64,000 nucleotides of DNA from Cryptomeria japonica (Eukaryota; Streptophyta; Pinopsida; Cupressales; Cupressaceae): contig NC_081410.1 of NCBI RefSeq assembly GCF_030272615.1, positions 145,570,349-145,634,348 of the forward strand, given 5' to 3'. The notes beneath the pieces were generated by a model. That model was not told the DNA's origin, did not search any database, and saw only the letters and a list, made by a program, of their open reading frames with translations. The translations under genes were made by a program, and so were the position numbers. Shown here piece by piece: positions 12,128 to 21,488 of the stretch; position 1 is the first letter of the stretch; every line of letters begins with the position of its first letter.

Positions 12128-13356
12128 TGTTGGCATTTTTTATGATTATGCTGTGATTGTCATTGATGGACACACACTTTCTATGAGATCACTTTTTGAA
12201 TGTATGAGTTATGCTCAACCGATATTTGTTCCAAACTGGTATTATGTTGTAGTCTTTAGACTATCGATGTTATGCAGAAAGTGTTTACCGATCTCAAGTG
12301 ATATGAAGACCCAAGCAGCATGAAGAGCTCAAGCAGTTTGAGGATGTCAAGCAGAGCAGAGCAAAGGAACTAGAAGCGGCAGTTATCATTTTCCTAGTCT
12401 TCATTTTTGTCAACCGGTAATCTATTTTATAATTGAATCGGTATTACTCTGATTTACCAATTAGTAACCGACAAAGTTGTATAAACCGGTAATACTCTAT
12501 GATGAGTTACCAATCAGTATATTTTTGTGACGAGTTACCATCCACCGACACTTTGACGATGATTTTGTGTTGTGTTACCAAATGTGTCTAGATACAATGA
12601 ACCTAGGAACTTGCAATGTAATCCTATTGGACCAACATGAAATCAAATTGCTTATAAGGACATCATGTCTAGGGTTTTATGTGTGTGTAGCTGTTAGGTT
12701 TTTTGGTGGTTGACGAAGTTCTTGTATGTGCGATCTTAACTAAGAAGATCAAGTCTTTGTGTTGTAACAGAGTGTGGATTTACTGAAGACTGAAGTAATG
12801 CTAAAATTCATTAATGAGCTATCAAGGATCTAACCAAGCATATGGTGCAAATACTTAGATCACTCACTTATTGATTACTCACATCTTCGGCAAGTTTGAA
12901 ACCCTTAACCGGGTAGGCTTACCAGAGCCTTTGTAAATCCTCTAACAAGTTGGTTCACATCTGTGGATCTGAAATCCTCTCACAAGGTAGTCTTTAATCG
13001 GACTTATCTCTTAACAGAGATTGAGATTCCTAACAGGATCTATTCTGGTAAAGAACATTGTATGACCTTAACCGGTCTGGTTACTATTCTGCAGATAGTT
13101 ACTTGTGAGTTTCATCTCACCGTGGTTTTTCCCATTTGGGTTTCCACGTAAAAATCTCTTGTGTTATGGTGATTGTGCTTCTATGGGTGAATGCCTTATT
13201 TTTTGTTTGGTTTGCATGTGTGTTAACCAGTGTGTTTGCAAAACTATTTTACTAGCTTACTGCTAGACTATTTAAGTGTTTAAGTACGGTATTTTTTGGT
13301 ATACTAATTCACCCCCCCCCCCCCCCCCCCCCTCGCCCGCCTCTTAGTATTTATCA
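12128..13356 (+). repeat. Element A copy 1, 3' LTR
   Basis: It begins TGTTGGCATTTTTTATG and ends TTAGTATTTATCA. It matches the copy 2 LTRs (about 1085 bp) over its length but is longer (1229 bp) and more divergent. It contains a TATA-like GCTTATAAGG near 12650, the CACCGTGGTTTTTCCCATT block near 13119 and a run of 21 C at 13312-13332. Confidence 0.9.
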
Positions 13357-13452
13357 TTGTCTTGGTCAGTTTTGTCTTGTTAGTTTTCAGTTCTTGCCCT
13401 GTTCCCCTTCGCCCCTCTACAAAACAACACCCTTTATTCCTGCAATTTATTT

Positions 13453-13516
13453 GACTCTATAGCCCAATGGATAAAGCACTGGTCTCAACCAAAGATTCTG
13501 AATTCTTCCCTAGTCC
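13453..13516 (+). pseudogene. Decayed tRNA-Arg-like gene (possibly a SINE head)
   Basis: GACTCTATAGCCCAATGGAT resembles the acceptor and D-arm of eukaryotic tRNA-Arg, with an A box at about 13460-13471. The anticodon stem sides CTGGT and ACCA follow, with bases missing from the loop, then AGATTCTG. The B box is damaged (AATTCTTCC where GGTTCGATCC is expected), and the 3' acceptor side is shortened to TAGTCC. The segment is about 64 bases against the usual 73. It cannot be functional. A tRNA-derived SINE 5' end is the alternative, but I see no paired copy or A-tail. Confidence 0.5.
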
Positions 13517-13689
13517 TTTACAGTCCTGGTCCCCAATCAGAGCCAATGTTACCCTCCTCATTTTCCTAAGGCATTTTGTTCTCACGTTATTAAAAAATAA
13601 TAATAAGGAGTGTTTTATTTAGTCTGGGCTTGTGTAAGTCTTGGTTTTTGTTTTGTTTAAGTTTTTTCTTGAACTAAACCTCTCACTTG

Positions 13690-13960
13690 AACCTCATCTA
13701 AGTTCAAGGTTCAAGTTCAAGCAGAGTATGTTGTATCACAACCTTGTTTTTAAAAGAGCTAAAGGTCTTTGTAACAATTGTCATTGAACTCGAACTATTG
13801 AACCTTTTCAAAAAGTTCAAAGTTCAAGGTTCGGGTTCAAATTGTTCAAAGTTCAATGAGTTCATAGGTTCAATTTCAGAGGTTCGAATTTAGAGTTCAG
13901 AGATTCATCAGATTAAACAAATGCAGGTTCAAAGTGTGTGAGTTCAAAATTCAACGAGTT
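13690..13960. repeat. Degenerate GTTCAA-rich simple repeat
   Basis: GTTCAA, GTTCGA and GGTTCAA hexamers recur with irregular spacing, for example GTTCAAAGTTCAAGGTTC near 13816. No gene is visible. Confidence 0.7.
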
Positions 13961-14871
13961 TAATAATCCAATAACATTGGCATGAGTTGTTTGATGTTTT
14001 AAAGAAGTAGTATAACATGTTGGTTTACCAAACAAGCTAATAATGATGATTTGTCTAAGGCTCGATGTATTTCAAAGGTGCTCCTAGAGCTGATTAATGT
14101 CAGTTTTAATAACAGGGATGTTTTTAAAAATGATCACTGAGCTAAGAGTAAAAGTGTTTGGATGACTTTAGAGATAGCCAAACTAACAAAGACAAAGTCT
14201 AATCTTCATATTACAAAGGAAGATTCGGCTTTTAAAAGTTGAATTTAGTTATGAATCCATATGTTGATAATAGAGGATAGCAGCTAATAATGTTTTCAAT
14301 GAATTGTTTCAGCAACACGGTATTACAAACAATCTAAAGAGTTACAATACTCATATATTCTAAAGAGAGTTTTGTCTTAAAATAGAGCTTAGTCCTTCAA
14401 ATGGAAGCTCTAAGTGGTGATCCATGTGTAAGTCTTGGCATGTATATTGTTTGTAGTTTTCAATGCAACCTGTAACCATGAATTTTTTGAGTCTTTTTTT
14501 TGGAGAAAAAAAAAGTCTCTGTACAGGGGGAATAACTCTCAATTAAACCATTGGATCTCAATGAATTTTTATATGTTTTAGAAACCCTAGTTTTCTAAAT
14601 CCTCACCGAAGTGATTTCCAAAATTATGTCCGGTTCATAAGATATGGATAACAGAGCACAAAATTGTCAAAATTGTCAATGACAGTCACATTAATTGGAA
14701 GATACTTGGGTTTTTACTCACATAAACTCAAATACTAAGGAAAGTGGGCAAGCATTTTCAACTATAAGTGAAAATGTATTATTCACCGAGGCTAGAAAGG
14801 GCAATTATGTATTAAAATATTTGAGCTTTATTTCCCTAAAGGTGAGAATTACGGGAATGTTAAGTGAGAAG
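13961..14871. other. Spacer without recognisable genes
   Basis: AT-rich, no supported coding frame and no terminal repeats. It is the left flank of element C. Its last five bases, AGAAG (14867-14871), are the target site duplicated after 22705. Confidence 0.6.
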
Positions 14872-16135
14872 TGTAGCGTCCTAAAATTGCGACACTTGCA
14901 ATTTCGACTGCATTTCGGTCTTCACGATGGCGATGCAACACGGAACCTGAATGGAGACCCCGAAACTTGTCCACGACACTAAAAACTGCATTTTCTAGCA
15001 CCCTGGCCTGAACCTCCTTTGCACCCTGCTGTCCCGGGAGGTGGGACCAGAGCGCCCAGTGCCCTGGTCCTTCAGGACCAGGGCACCCAGTGCCTTGGTC
15101 CCCCAGGACCATGGCGCCCAGCGCCCTGGTCCCTGGGCCTATTTTGGGCCCGGTCTCCTATGGGGTCTCGGGTCTTTTTGTTTGCGATTTGGAAATTAAC
15201 TTCCCTGGTCGGCCTAAGGTCGGGAAAATCAGTCTATCAGCCCTAATTGACAAGTATATAAACTACATTTTTCTCTCTCATTTGGCATGAAGATGATATG
15301 AGGGAAAAAGCGTGGAAACTATACTCAAGCATTCAAGCATTCAAGCATTCAAGCATTCCTTCTAAGTCTCCATTCAAGGCTAAGTGTTGCATTCAAGACA
15401 AGGATTCAACCATTGAAGAGGAGATCACTTACTACATATTACCACAACATACAACAACATACAACATCTATACCTTCACACATAAGGATACAAACATCCT
15501 TACAACAAGGTATTAGTACTTGTTTTACATTACAGACATTTACATTTACAGCATTTCTCATTTCTTGGTTAATTCCAAAACTGGGGTTTGACCTAAAGGC
15601 AAACCCCTAATCCCTAACCCCCCAATCATCTTCGCTTTTTTGTGTGTAGGTTGCAGGTACGCGGCTGAAATTGAAGATCTGGAATCCTTGTGCAGAGACG
15701 AACAGATCCCCCTTCGTTTCGTGGATTTTTCGGAGGACCGTGGCGCCGGGCGCCATCGTCCCGACAACTTTTGCTCAAATTTGCAGGACAGCGCCGTATC
15801 GACATTTTACTTCTAATTCCAGGTCCGCAGCTTCATCCTATATCCCTATCTCAGTTTATAAGTGAATCTTTATCACTTTCTATGCATTCCTAGCTCAATT
15901 CCCTTATCAACATTCTTTACAAAAGAGGGTAGCCTTGCTGTCTTAACCCCTGAAACGCATTTAGCATCCAATCTTGCATTGTGTGGGATTGGATCTTGTG
16001 GGTTTCAACCCCTCTTTTGAATGTAAAGTCTCTCCCCTAAGTGAAAACCATCAACCCTAGCGACCTCCCTTCTCTCTCCTCGGAGTTGGAAGAGGGGAGT
16101 GCAACTAGGGTTCGATTGCGATTTTCCGCTTTACA
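14872..16135 (+). repeat. Element C 5' LTR
   Basis: It is a direct repeat of 21489-22705. It carries three 31-bp GC-rich hairpin units (15052-15139) and four copies of TCAAGCAT near 15325, against two of each in the 3' LTR. The R/U5 half ends with a conserved block before TTTACA. Confidence 0.95.
15254..15260 (+). promoter_or_regulatory. TATA-like box in element C 5' LTR
   Basis: TATATAA in the context CAAGTATATAAACTACA, followed by a CT-rich stretch. It is conserved in the 3' LTR at about 21841. Position and context fit an LTR promoter; not tested. Confidence 0.5.
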
Positions 16136-17317
16136 TTTTGGTGAAATCGACGTGAACATCCTTTCTGATTATTCATGCTTAGATCTGAAAAATTGGATTC
16201 CTTGATTACATTTCCATGTTTGATCTTTTGCAAATTTTAGAGGTTGATTGCATAAAAACCCTAAATTTTCTTTTTGAAAATTAAGCTTGCGAAATGTTTA
16301 ATTGTTAATGCTTGTTTCAGATCTACCCTTCTATTACAAATTATCAATTCATATTTGTGCTTTAATTTTGAAAATTAAGTGGTTAAGTGTCAAAACCCTA
16401 ATTTTTGAAACCCTCTTGATTCAACCTTTGTCCGACAATTTCACTGATCAAAACATCTCCAAATCAGCTGTAACTTTGGATTCCGCAATAAAATCACAAT
16501 ATCTTTCATCCCTGAAAATTTGGAAAAAAGTTGTGAGGACCATGTGCACTCCGAGCGCCATCGTCCCCGACATTTTTTCCGAAATTTTGGGAGCAAGATC
16601 TTACTGTATTTTCCTGCTAAAATCCAGAATTTTGGCTGATTTTATCAATTATAACACTTTCAAAATTACAGTCAAAGTTGGTCTTGTGATTGTTTGGTTT
16701 AAGGCTTCTAATCATTCAAAAATTGTTGAAACTGAAATTCATGTCAAAATTGTGTTTCTTACTGTCCTAAATCTGAAAAGTGTATTTGCATTCATTCAAA
16801 ATTTCAGTGCTTTATTCAAATTCTTGCAATTTGTGACTTTTGAAATTAAGTACTTAATTACAACAACTTTAATTTCCGCTTTCAAAATTGAATTTTGTGT
16901 GAAATTGAGTCAATTTTTAAATTTCAAAATTTGCATTGCTCTTAACATTCCCTCTAAAATCATAAAATTCAAAATTTCAGTTTCCCTCTCTTTTTCAAAA
17001 TTCAAAATTTTGCATTTTCTGACAATCTTGGTAGTGTTCAATTTTGAGATTGCAACTTTAATTTGGCCTATCTACAGATTGTATAATCACTCAATTTTTT
17101 CAGATTAGCTCTAAAATCATCATAACTTTCATCCCTGCAAATTTCAAAAAAAGTTGCAAGGACCGTGTGCACTCCGAGCGCCACGGTCCTGGACATTTTT
17201 TCTGAAATTTCGGGAGACTGTCGTGATTGCATTTAACAGCTTAAATCCAGAAGATTGGCTGATTTCACTGAAAATTGCTACCTCTAAAATTCAAAATTTT
17301 CTCTCTCTCTCTAGTGC
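16136..17317 (+). other. Element C leader with a duplicated 140-base block
   Basis: The leader starts TTTTGGTGAAATCGACGTG, where the primer site should be; I cannot name the tRNA. Two diverged copies of one block lie at about 16503-16640 and 17128-17270. Shared landmarks are CTTTCATCCCTG, GTGCACTCCGAGCGCCA and a TTGGCTGATTT end. A similar motif set occurs in the LTR near 15730. The frame at 16302-17108 is AT-biased and unlike any gag protein; I do not call it a gene. CTCTCTCTCTCTAG just before the ATG at 17318 looks like a splice acceptor. Confidence 0.65.
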
Positions 17318-20300
17318 ATGAGTTTTACAACAATAAGCCCTACTTACACTATTCCCGTTAGAAGAAGCCGTAGAATTAAGTCTTTCCGAGGTTTAACTAC
17401 CGAGGAGATGGAACCTAATTTGAATAGCCTTTTTAACGAGGACATGGGTAATTCCTCTAATCCTCCTAATGATGAAGAAGCTCTCCATGAGGTTTCTGTA
17501 GAACAACTTTCGAAATTGGATAACCAATTTAATGATTTTCACCAATGGATGTCTCATGAGTATCCTGATAGTCAAGCTCTTCCTTTAATTGAGGGTCTAA
17601 AACATATGCTTCAAAGTGATAAGAATGGAATTGATATTTTGCGTGGTATTGCACACATTGTGGATTCGAATGTGATGCCTATGAAGAGTTGCGCTAAAAC
17701 TTTAGGTTATACACAACCTCCCACTCAAGTCAATCATTCTATTCCTTTGACAACTTCTATTGCTAGCATACCTACCTTTACATCAAACATAATGACTACT
17801 TCTATACAAGACATTCCCCCTGTGATCACCAATCATGGGGGCAATCCCTCTTCTTCAATCAACCCTCTTCCTTCATTCGATCCAACTTCTTCATTCACTC
17901 CTTCAATGAGTGTTCCTATTACATCTCCGCAAATGAACATGACGCAAGGGGGCAATTCATTTAACCATTCCATTCCTCCTTGTAGTGTTCCTCCTATCCA
18001 ATCATCTCCTATGACTAACTATCATAGGGTCCCACCACCTTACTCTTTACCTTCTTTCAATAACATAACACCTCCGTCTCAATCTAACACATCTAATATG
18101 AACTCTTCAACTGAAGCGACCATTAACAATCTTGCACAAACTGTCTCTTCTTTACAGCAACAAATTGCCTCTATGAATCAATCTAAGTTTAGTGTGCCCA
18201 CATTTGATGTTGCGAGCCCACTTTCTCTTGACATTGTGCGAGCTATCCCTCCTAAACATGTTGAAATCCCGCATTTGGAGCTTTATAACGGTAAAGGTGA
18301 TCCTCTAACACATGTTAAGACATTTCAAACAATATGTACCGATTTTGCTTATGACCAAAGGTTGCTTGCAAAACTGTTTACTAGAACATTAAGAGACAAA
18401 GCCCTACAATGGTATTGCTCGTTGCCTTCTTATTCTATTACTTCTTTCGAACAACTTGCAAATGCTTTCATTCAACAATTTCAAAACAATATAAGTCCTA
18501 AAGTTACTTTGATTGATTTAATGCATTGTAAACAAGGTGTTAAAGAAAAAGTGACTGATTTCATTGGTAGATATAAGCATTTGTATGCTCAAATTTCTTT
18601 TCCAGTGCCTGACAATGATATTCAAAGAATCTTTATTTCTAATTTACAAAAAGATATTCAAGACAAACTTCTATTTTCTGAGTTTACTTCTTTCCAACAG
18701 TTGTGTGCAACTCTTCACAATTATCAACTGACTGTGAGTCAAATGGAACAATCACATCCTATGGCTCCGAGTGATAAGGGTGACAGCAGTCAACAACCAT
18801 TTGGGAAGTTTAAACCGAACAGAGATTCCATCAAATTCAATGAAAACATCATCAACAACAATGTGAATGCAGCATCAGGTGTGCCTCCTATTTCTAAGTT
18901 TTTCAAGAAAGAAAGAAAGTATACTCCTTTGAATGAATCATTGCATAGTATTATGAATAAGTTATTGGAACAAAATGTGCTTACTCTTCCTCCTATAAGA
19001 CAAATTGATCCTGCAAAGATTACTTCACCTTATTTTGATAACAAAGCTTTTTGTCACTTTCATCGTCAGCCTGGGCATGATACTGAAAAATGTTTTTCTT
19101 TAAAGGGTAAAATTCAAGATTTGATTGATAATAATACTATCTCTGTTTCTAGAGTGAATGATAAAGGCAATACATCTGTAGCTCCTCCTAACCAAAATCT
19201 TCAGATTTTTACTGATCCATTACCTTCTCATACCTCTAATGCGATTGAGGCTAATGATTCCTCTCTCTCATCTGATGGTCTTGTGTCTATGACTCCGAAT
19301 GTGATTAACTTTGTAGAGCAGCAAGAAATCCCTAAAGAACCTTCCATCACATTTGATTCTAGTGAAACCATTAGGGCACCTGATGGTCCTTTATACATAG
19401 TTGCAAAAGTCAAGAATACACCTTGCCGTGGAGTTCTTATTGATCCTTCGTGCATGGTTAATGTTATTACTGAAGAAATTCTTTTTACTTTGCAATTGAA
19501 TCAAGTGATCTATGACAAAACAGATGTGATTGTGAAATTATTTGATGCATTTTCTTCTCCTACAATTGGTTCTATTACATTACCTATTGAGGTCCATAAC
19601 AAATCCCTTGATGTGAACTTTGCTATTATTCCATCTTCTGAACAATTTCGTGTGAAGCTTGGCCATTCTTGGCTATCTTCCATGAAAGCTATTGCTTCTC
19701 CTATTCATAAATGCTTGAAATTTCCCCATAATGGTGAAGTTGTTACTGTCAATCATAGTCTCTTTAAACCAGCTGAAAGAACTTATAGCGTTCCTATTGA
19801 TTATTTTTGGCCTAAAGAATTCCAGTCTCTTCCTCCGCGAAGTGATCATCTTTTCAAATCTTATCAAAAGTGGAAAACAGATATGATCCTCTCTTTAAGT
19901 GAACCTAGAACACCCAAACTTGATATTCCTATCGTTCTTGAGAAGGAAGTTCTTCCTTTGAAAGATAAAACTAATGTCTTCCCTCAAGAAGATTCCCAAC
20001 CCATTCCTATGGATGTGACTATGTCTATGCCGAATAAACCTTCTAAAAGTAGACCTATACCTCCTCATCATGATGGACTTGGTCTTCTTCCTAAACCAAA
20101 AATTCCTCCTTTATATGGAGCAGTTCCTCCTCCTTCCTTCTATAGAGAGAAGAGACCTTCCTCTTCTCCTATTATCCAGCCTAAGAGACCACAACCTAAG
20201 CACCCAAGTGATAGGGATGAGAATATTCCTCCTCCTCAACCTTCTTCACTTCCTGATAAGACTAGACGAAATCGTTCTGCACGTGAACGCCGACGAAAGC

Positions 20301-20698
20301 GTCATCTTAGGGCTCAAGCAGCTGCTTCTCAAACTTTACAATCTCCAAAAACACCTTCAACAAGCATTATTCCATTTTCTCCAAAATCTCCTAAACATAA
20401 GATGCATGATGGTCTTGATCCTGTGCGAGTTAAAGATCCTATTTTTATAAATCTTGATGATGATATAGATGAAAATGTTATTCATGATGAACATGTTACT
20501 CCTCTTGCTTCTGATAGTGAATATGAACTTGTTGATGTTGATACCCATTTATCTAATGAATTTTCTAAAGCACTTATCCTAGCTCCTAGACAAGAACAAC
20601 GTGGCTCAGAACATGAACATAGCCCTTGTTTAGATCTTGTGATATCTCCATCTGCTGTGTTGGATGTTCCTCCTCTAGCATGTTCCCTGCCTTCCTGA
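17318..20698 (+). CDS. Element C gag-protease polyprotein, intact, 1126 codons
   Basis: Residues about 1-280 are a low-complexity Ser/Pro/Thr/Asn-rich arm. Residues about 310-480 match the Ty3 retrotransposon gag domain (LYNGKGDPLTHVKTFQ; DKALQWYCSLP). Near 580-605 is a modified zinc knuckle, CHFHRQPGHDTEKC. A retropepsin-like domain spans about 680-810, ending in LGHSWLSSM and KCLKFPHNGEVV, as in Tat-type elements. Its active-site region reads LIDPSCMVN, where the family usually has D-G/S-G/A, so activity is doubtful although the Asp remains. The tail is Pro-rich with a basic cluster (RRNRSARERRRKRHLRAQ, about 985-1005) resembling a nuclear localisation signal, then an acidic end. No pol follows. 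Confidence 0.85.
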   Translation: MSFTTISPTYTIPVRRSRRIKSFRGLTTEEMEPNLNSLFNEDMGNSSNPPNDEEALHEVSVEQLSKLDNQFNDFHQWMSHEYPDSQALPLIEGLKHMLQSDKNGIDILRGIAHIVDSNVMPMKSCAKTLGYTQPPTQVNHSIPLTTSIASIPTFTSNIMTTSIQDIPPVITNHGGNPSSSINPLPSFDPTSSFTPSMSVPITSPQMNMTQGGNSFNHSIPPCSVPPIQSSPMTNYHRVPPPYSLPSFNNITPPSQSNTSNMNSSTEATINNLAQTVSSLQQQIASMNQSKFSVPTFDVASPLSLDIVRAIPPKHVEIPHLELYNGKGDPLTHVKTFQTICTDFAYDQRLLAKLFTRTLRDKALQWYCSLPSYSITSFEQLANAFIQQFQNNISPKVTLIDLMHCKQGVKEKVTDFIGRYKHLYAQISFPVPDNDIQRIFISNLQKDIQDKLLFSEFTSFQQLCATLHNYQLTVSQMEQSHPMAPSDKGDSSQQPFGKFKPNRDSIKFNENIINNNVNAASGVPPISKFFKKERKYTPLNESLHSIMNKLLEQNVLTLPPIRQIDPAKITSPYFDNKAFCHFHRQPGHDTEKCFSLKGKIQDLIDNNTISVSRVNDKGNTSVAPPNQNLQIFTDPLPSHTSNAIEANDSSLSSDGLVSMTPNVINFVEQQEIPKEPSITFDSSETIRAPDGPLYIVAKVKNTPCRGVLIDPSCMVNVITEEILFTLQLNQVIYDKTDVIVKLFDAFSSPTIGSITLPIEVHNKSLDVNFAIIPSSEQFRVKLGHSWLSSMKAIASPIHKCLKFPHNGEVVTVNHSLFKPAERTYSVPIDYFWPKEFQSLPPRSDHLFKSYQKWKTDMILSLSEPRTPKLDIPIVLEKEVLPLKDKTNVFPQEDSQPIPMDVTMSMPNKPSKSRPIPPHHDGLGLLPKPKIPPLYGAVPPPSFYREKRPSSSPIIQPKRPQPKHPSDRDENIPPPQPSSLPDKTRRNRSARERRRKRHLRAQAAASQTLQSPKTPSTSIIPFSPKSPKHKMHDGLDPVRVKDPIFINLDDDIDENVIHDEHVTPLASDSEYELVDVDTHLSNEFSKALILAPRQEQRGSEHEHSPCLDLVISPSAVLDVPPLACSLPS

Positions 20699-21488
20699 AA
20701 CATTGATCAACAAGATCGGGGGGTAGATGACGTGCTAGACTAGTTTCATTAGCATAGCAGATTCTCTCCTCCTCCCTTTTGTTACTTCTTCTATATGTTA
20801 TTCTCATTCTTCTATTTGTTGTCCTTAGTGTTGTCTACTTGAGGACGATGCAAAGCATTGAGATCTCTTTTGGTCTCTCTCATGTTGACTCAAAAGACAC
20901 ATGTGTTCCCTTCTTCTAAGTGACCTTCCTTGATTGGGGAATGAAGAACAATTATGCATACATACATATGATATATATACATGAATTATCATACAACATA
21001 CTGACCCCGAGGAAAGCGAAGTCACCTTGTGCTTTGTGTTTTGTGTCTATTATCCTTGGGTTTATCTCACACTTGGGGGCTAAATCTTTGTGATAACGTG
21101 CTCCTTTCCTTTCTCATTTCTTCTGTGTATCACTACGTTAAAACAATCACCCCCGTTGAGGCGTGTGCGATCGCTTTAACGTAGGGGGGCATACACCCTG
21201 TCTACCCCTTTAAGGTACTTGAAAATTTCTTGGCGAACTTAGCTTTGCCTTGAAAATTTTTGGTATTTCTCTTGCATGACTCATAGTGAGGGAACCTTAC
21301 TACTGACAGTCATGGTTCTCCCTCATGATCTTCCCTTTTACTTTGTCAATCGAAGTTGTAAGATCCTTAGTCCACTGGGGGCTTGGTGTGTCTTGCCTCC
21401 TTAACGTTGGTGAAAGTCTTTCAATGTTGTTTCCTTGTACTTTACCGGAAGTATGAGCATACATACTCCCGCTAAAGTGGGGGCTAAA
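20699..21488 (+). other. Element C 3' untranslated region with repeated GGGGGCT purine motifs
   Basis: No frame continues pol. TGGGGGCT-like motifs occur near 21073, 21376 and 21477. The last (TAAAGTGGGGGCTAAA, 21473-21488) abuts the 3' LTR and is the likely plus-strand primer. Confidence 0.65.

Larger units (their letters stand above)
1..13356 (+). mobile_element. Element A copy 1: pol-less, Sirevirus-like LTR retrotransposon, split by Copia element B
   Basis: The left LTR is cut by the window edge (1-114). It is followed by an initiator-Met primer site, ORF1, ORF2, several polypurine blocks and a full 3' LTR (12128-13356). ORF2 stops matching copy 2 at 3757 and resumes at 10398, exactly at the ends of a Copia element. 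No reverse transcriptase, RNase H or integrase motif is present in the element's own DNA. Both genes carry stops and frameshifts, so this copy cannot make its proteins. The same gene order recurs at 43051-54731, which makes this a real family and not a one-off rearrangement. The 5' target duplication lies outside the window and cannot be tested. Confidence 0.85.

Noticed and set aside
13453-13516. Functional tRNA-Arg gene
   Set aside because: Anticodon loop shortened, B box damaged and 3' acceptor side incomplete.
16302-17108. A 268-codon plus-strand frame in the element C leader
   Set aside because: AT-driven Ile/Leu/Phe/Lys composition, includes non-coding duplicated blocks, and matches no gag or host protein I know.
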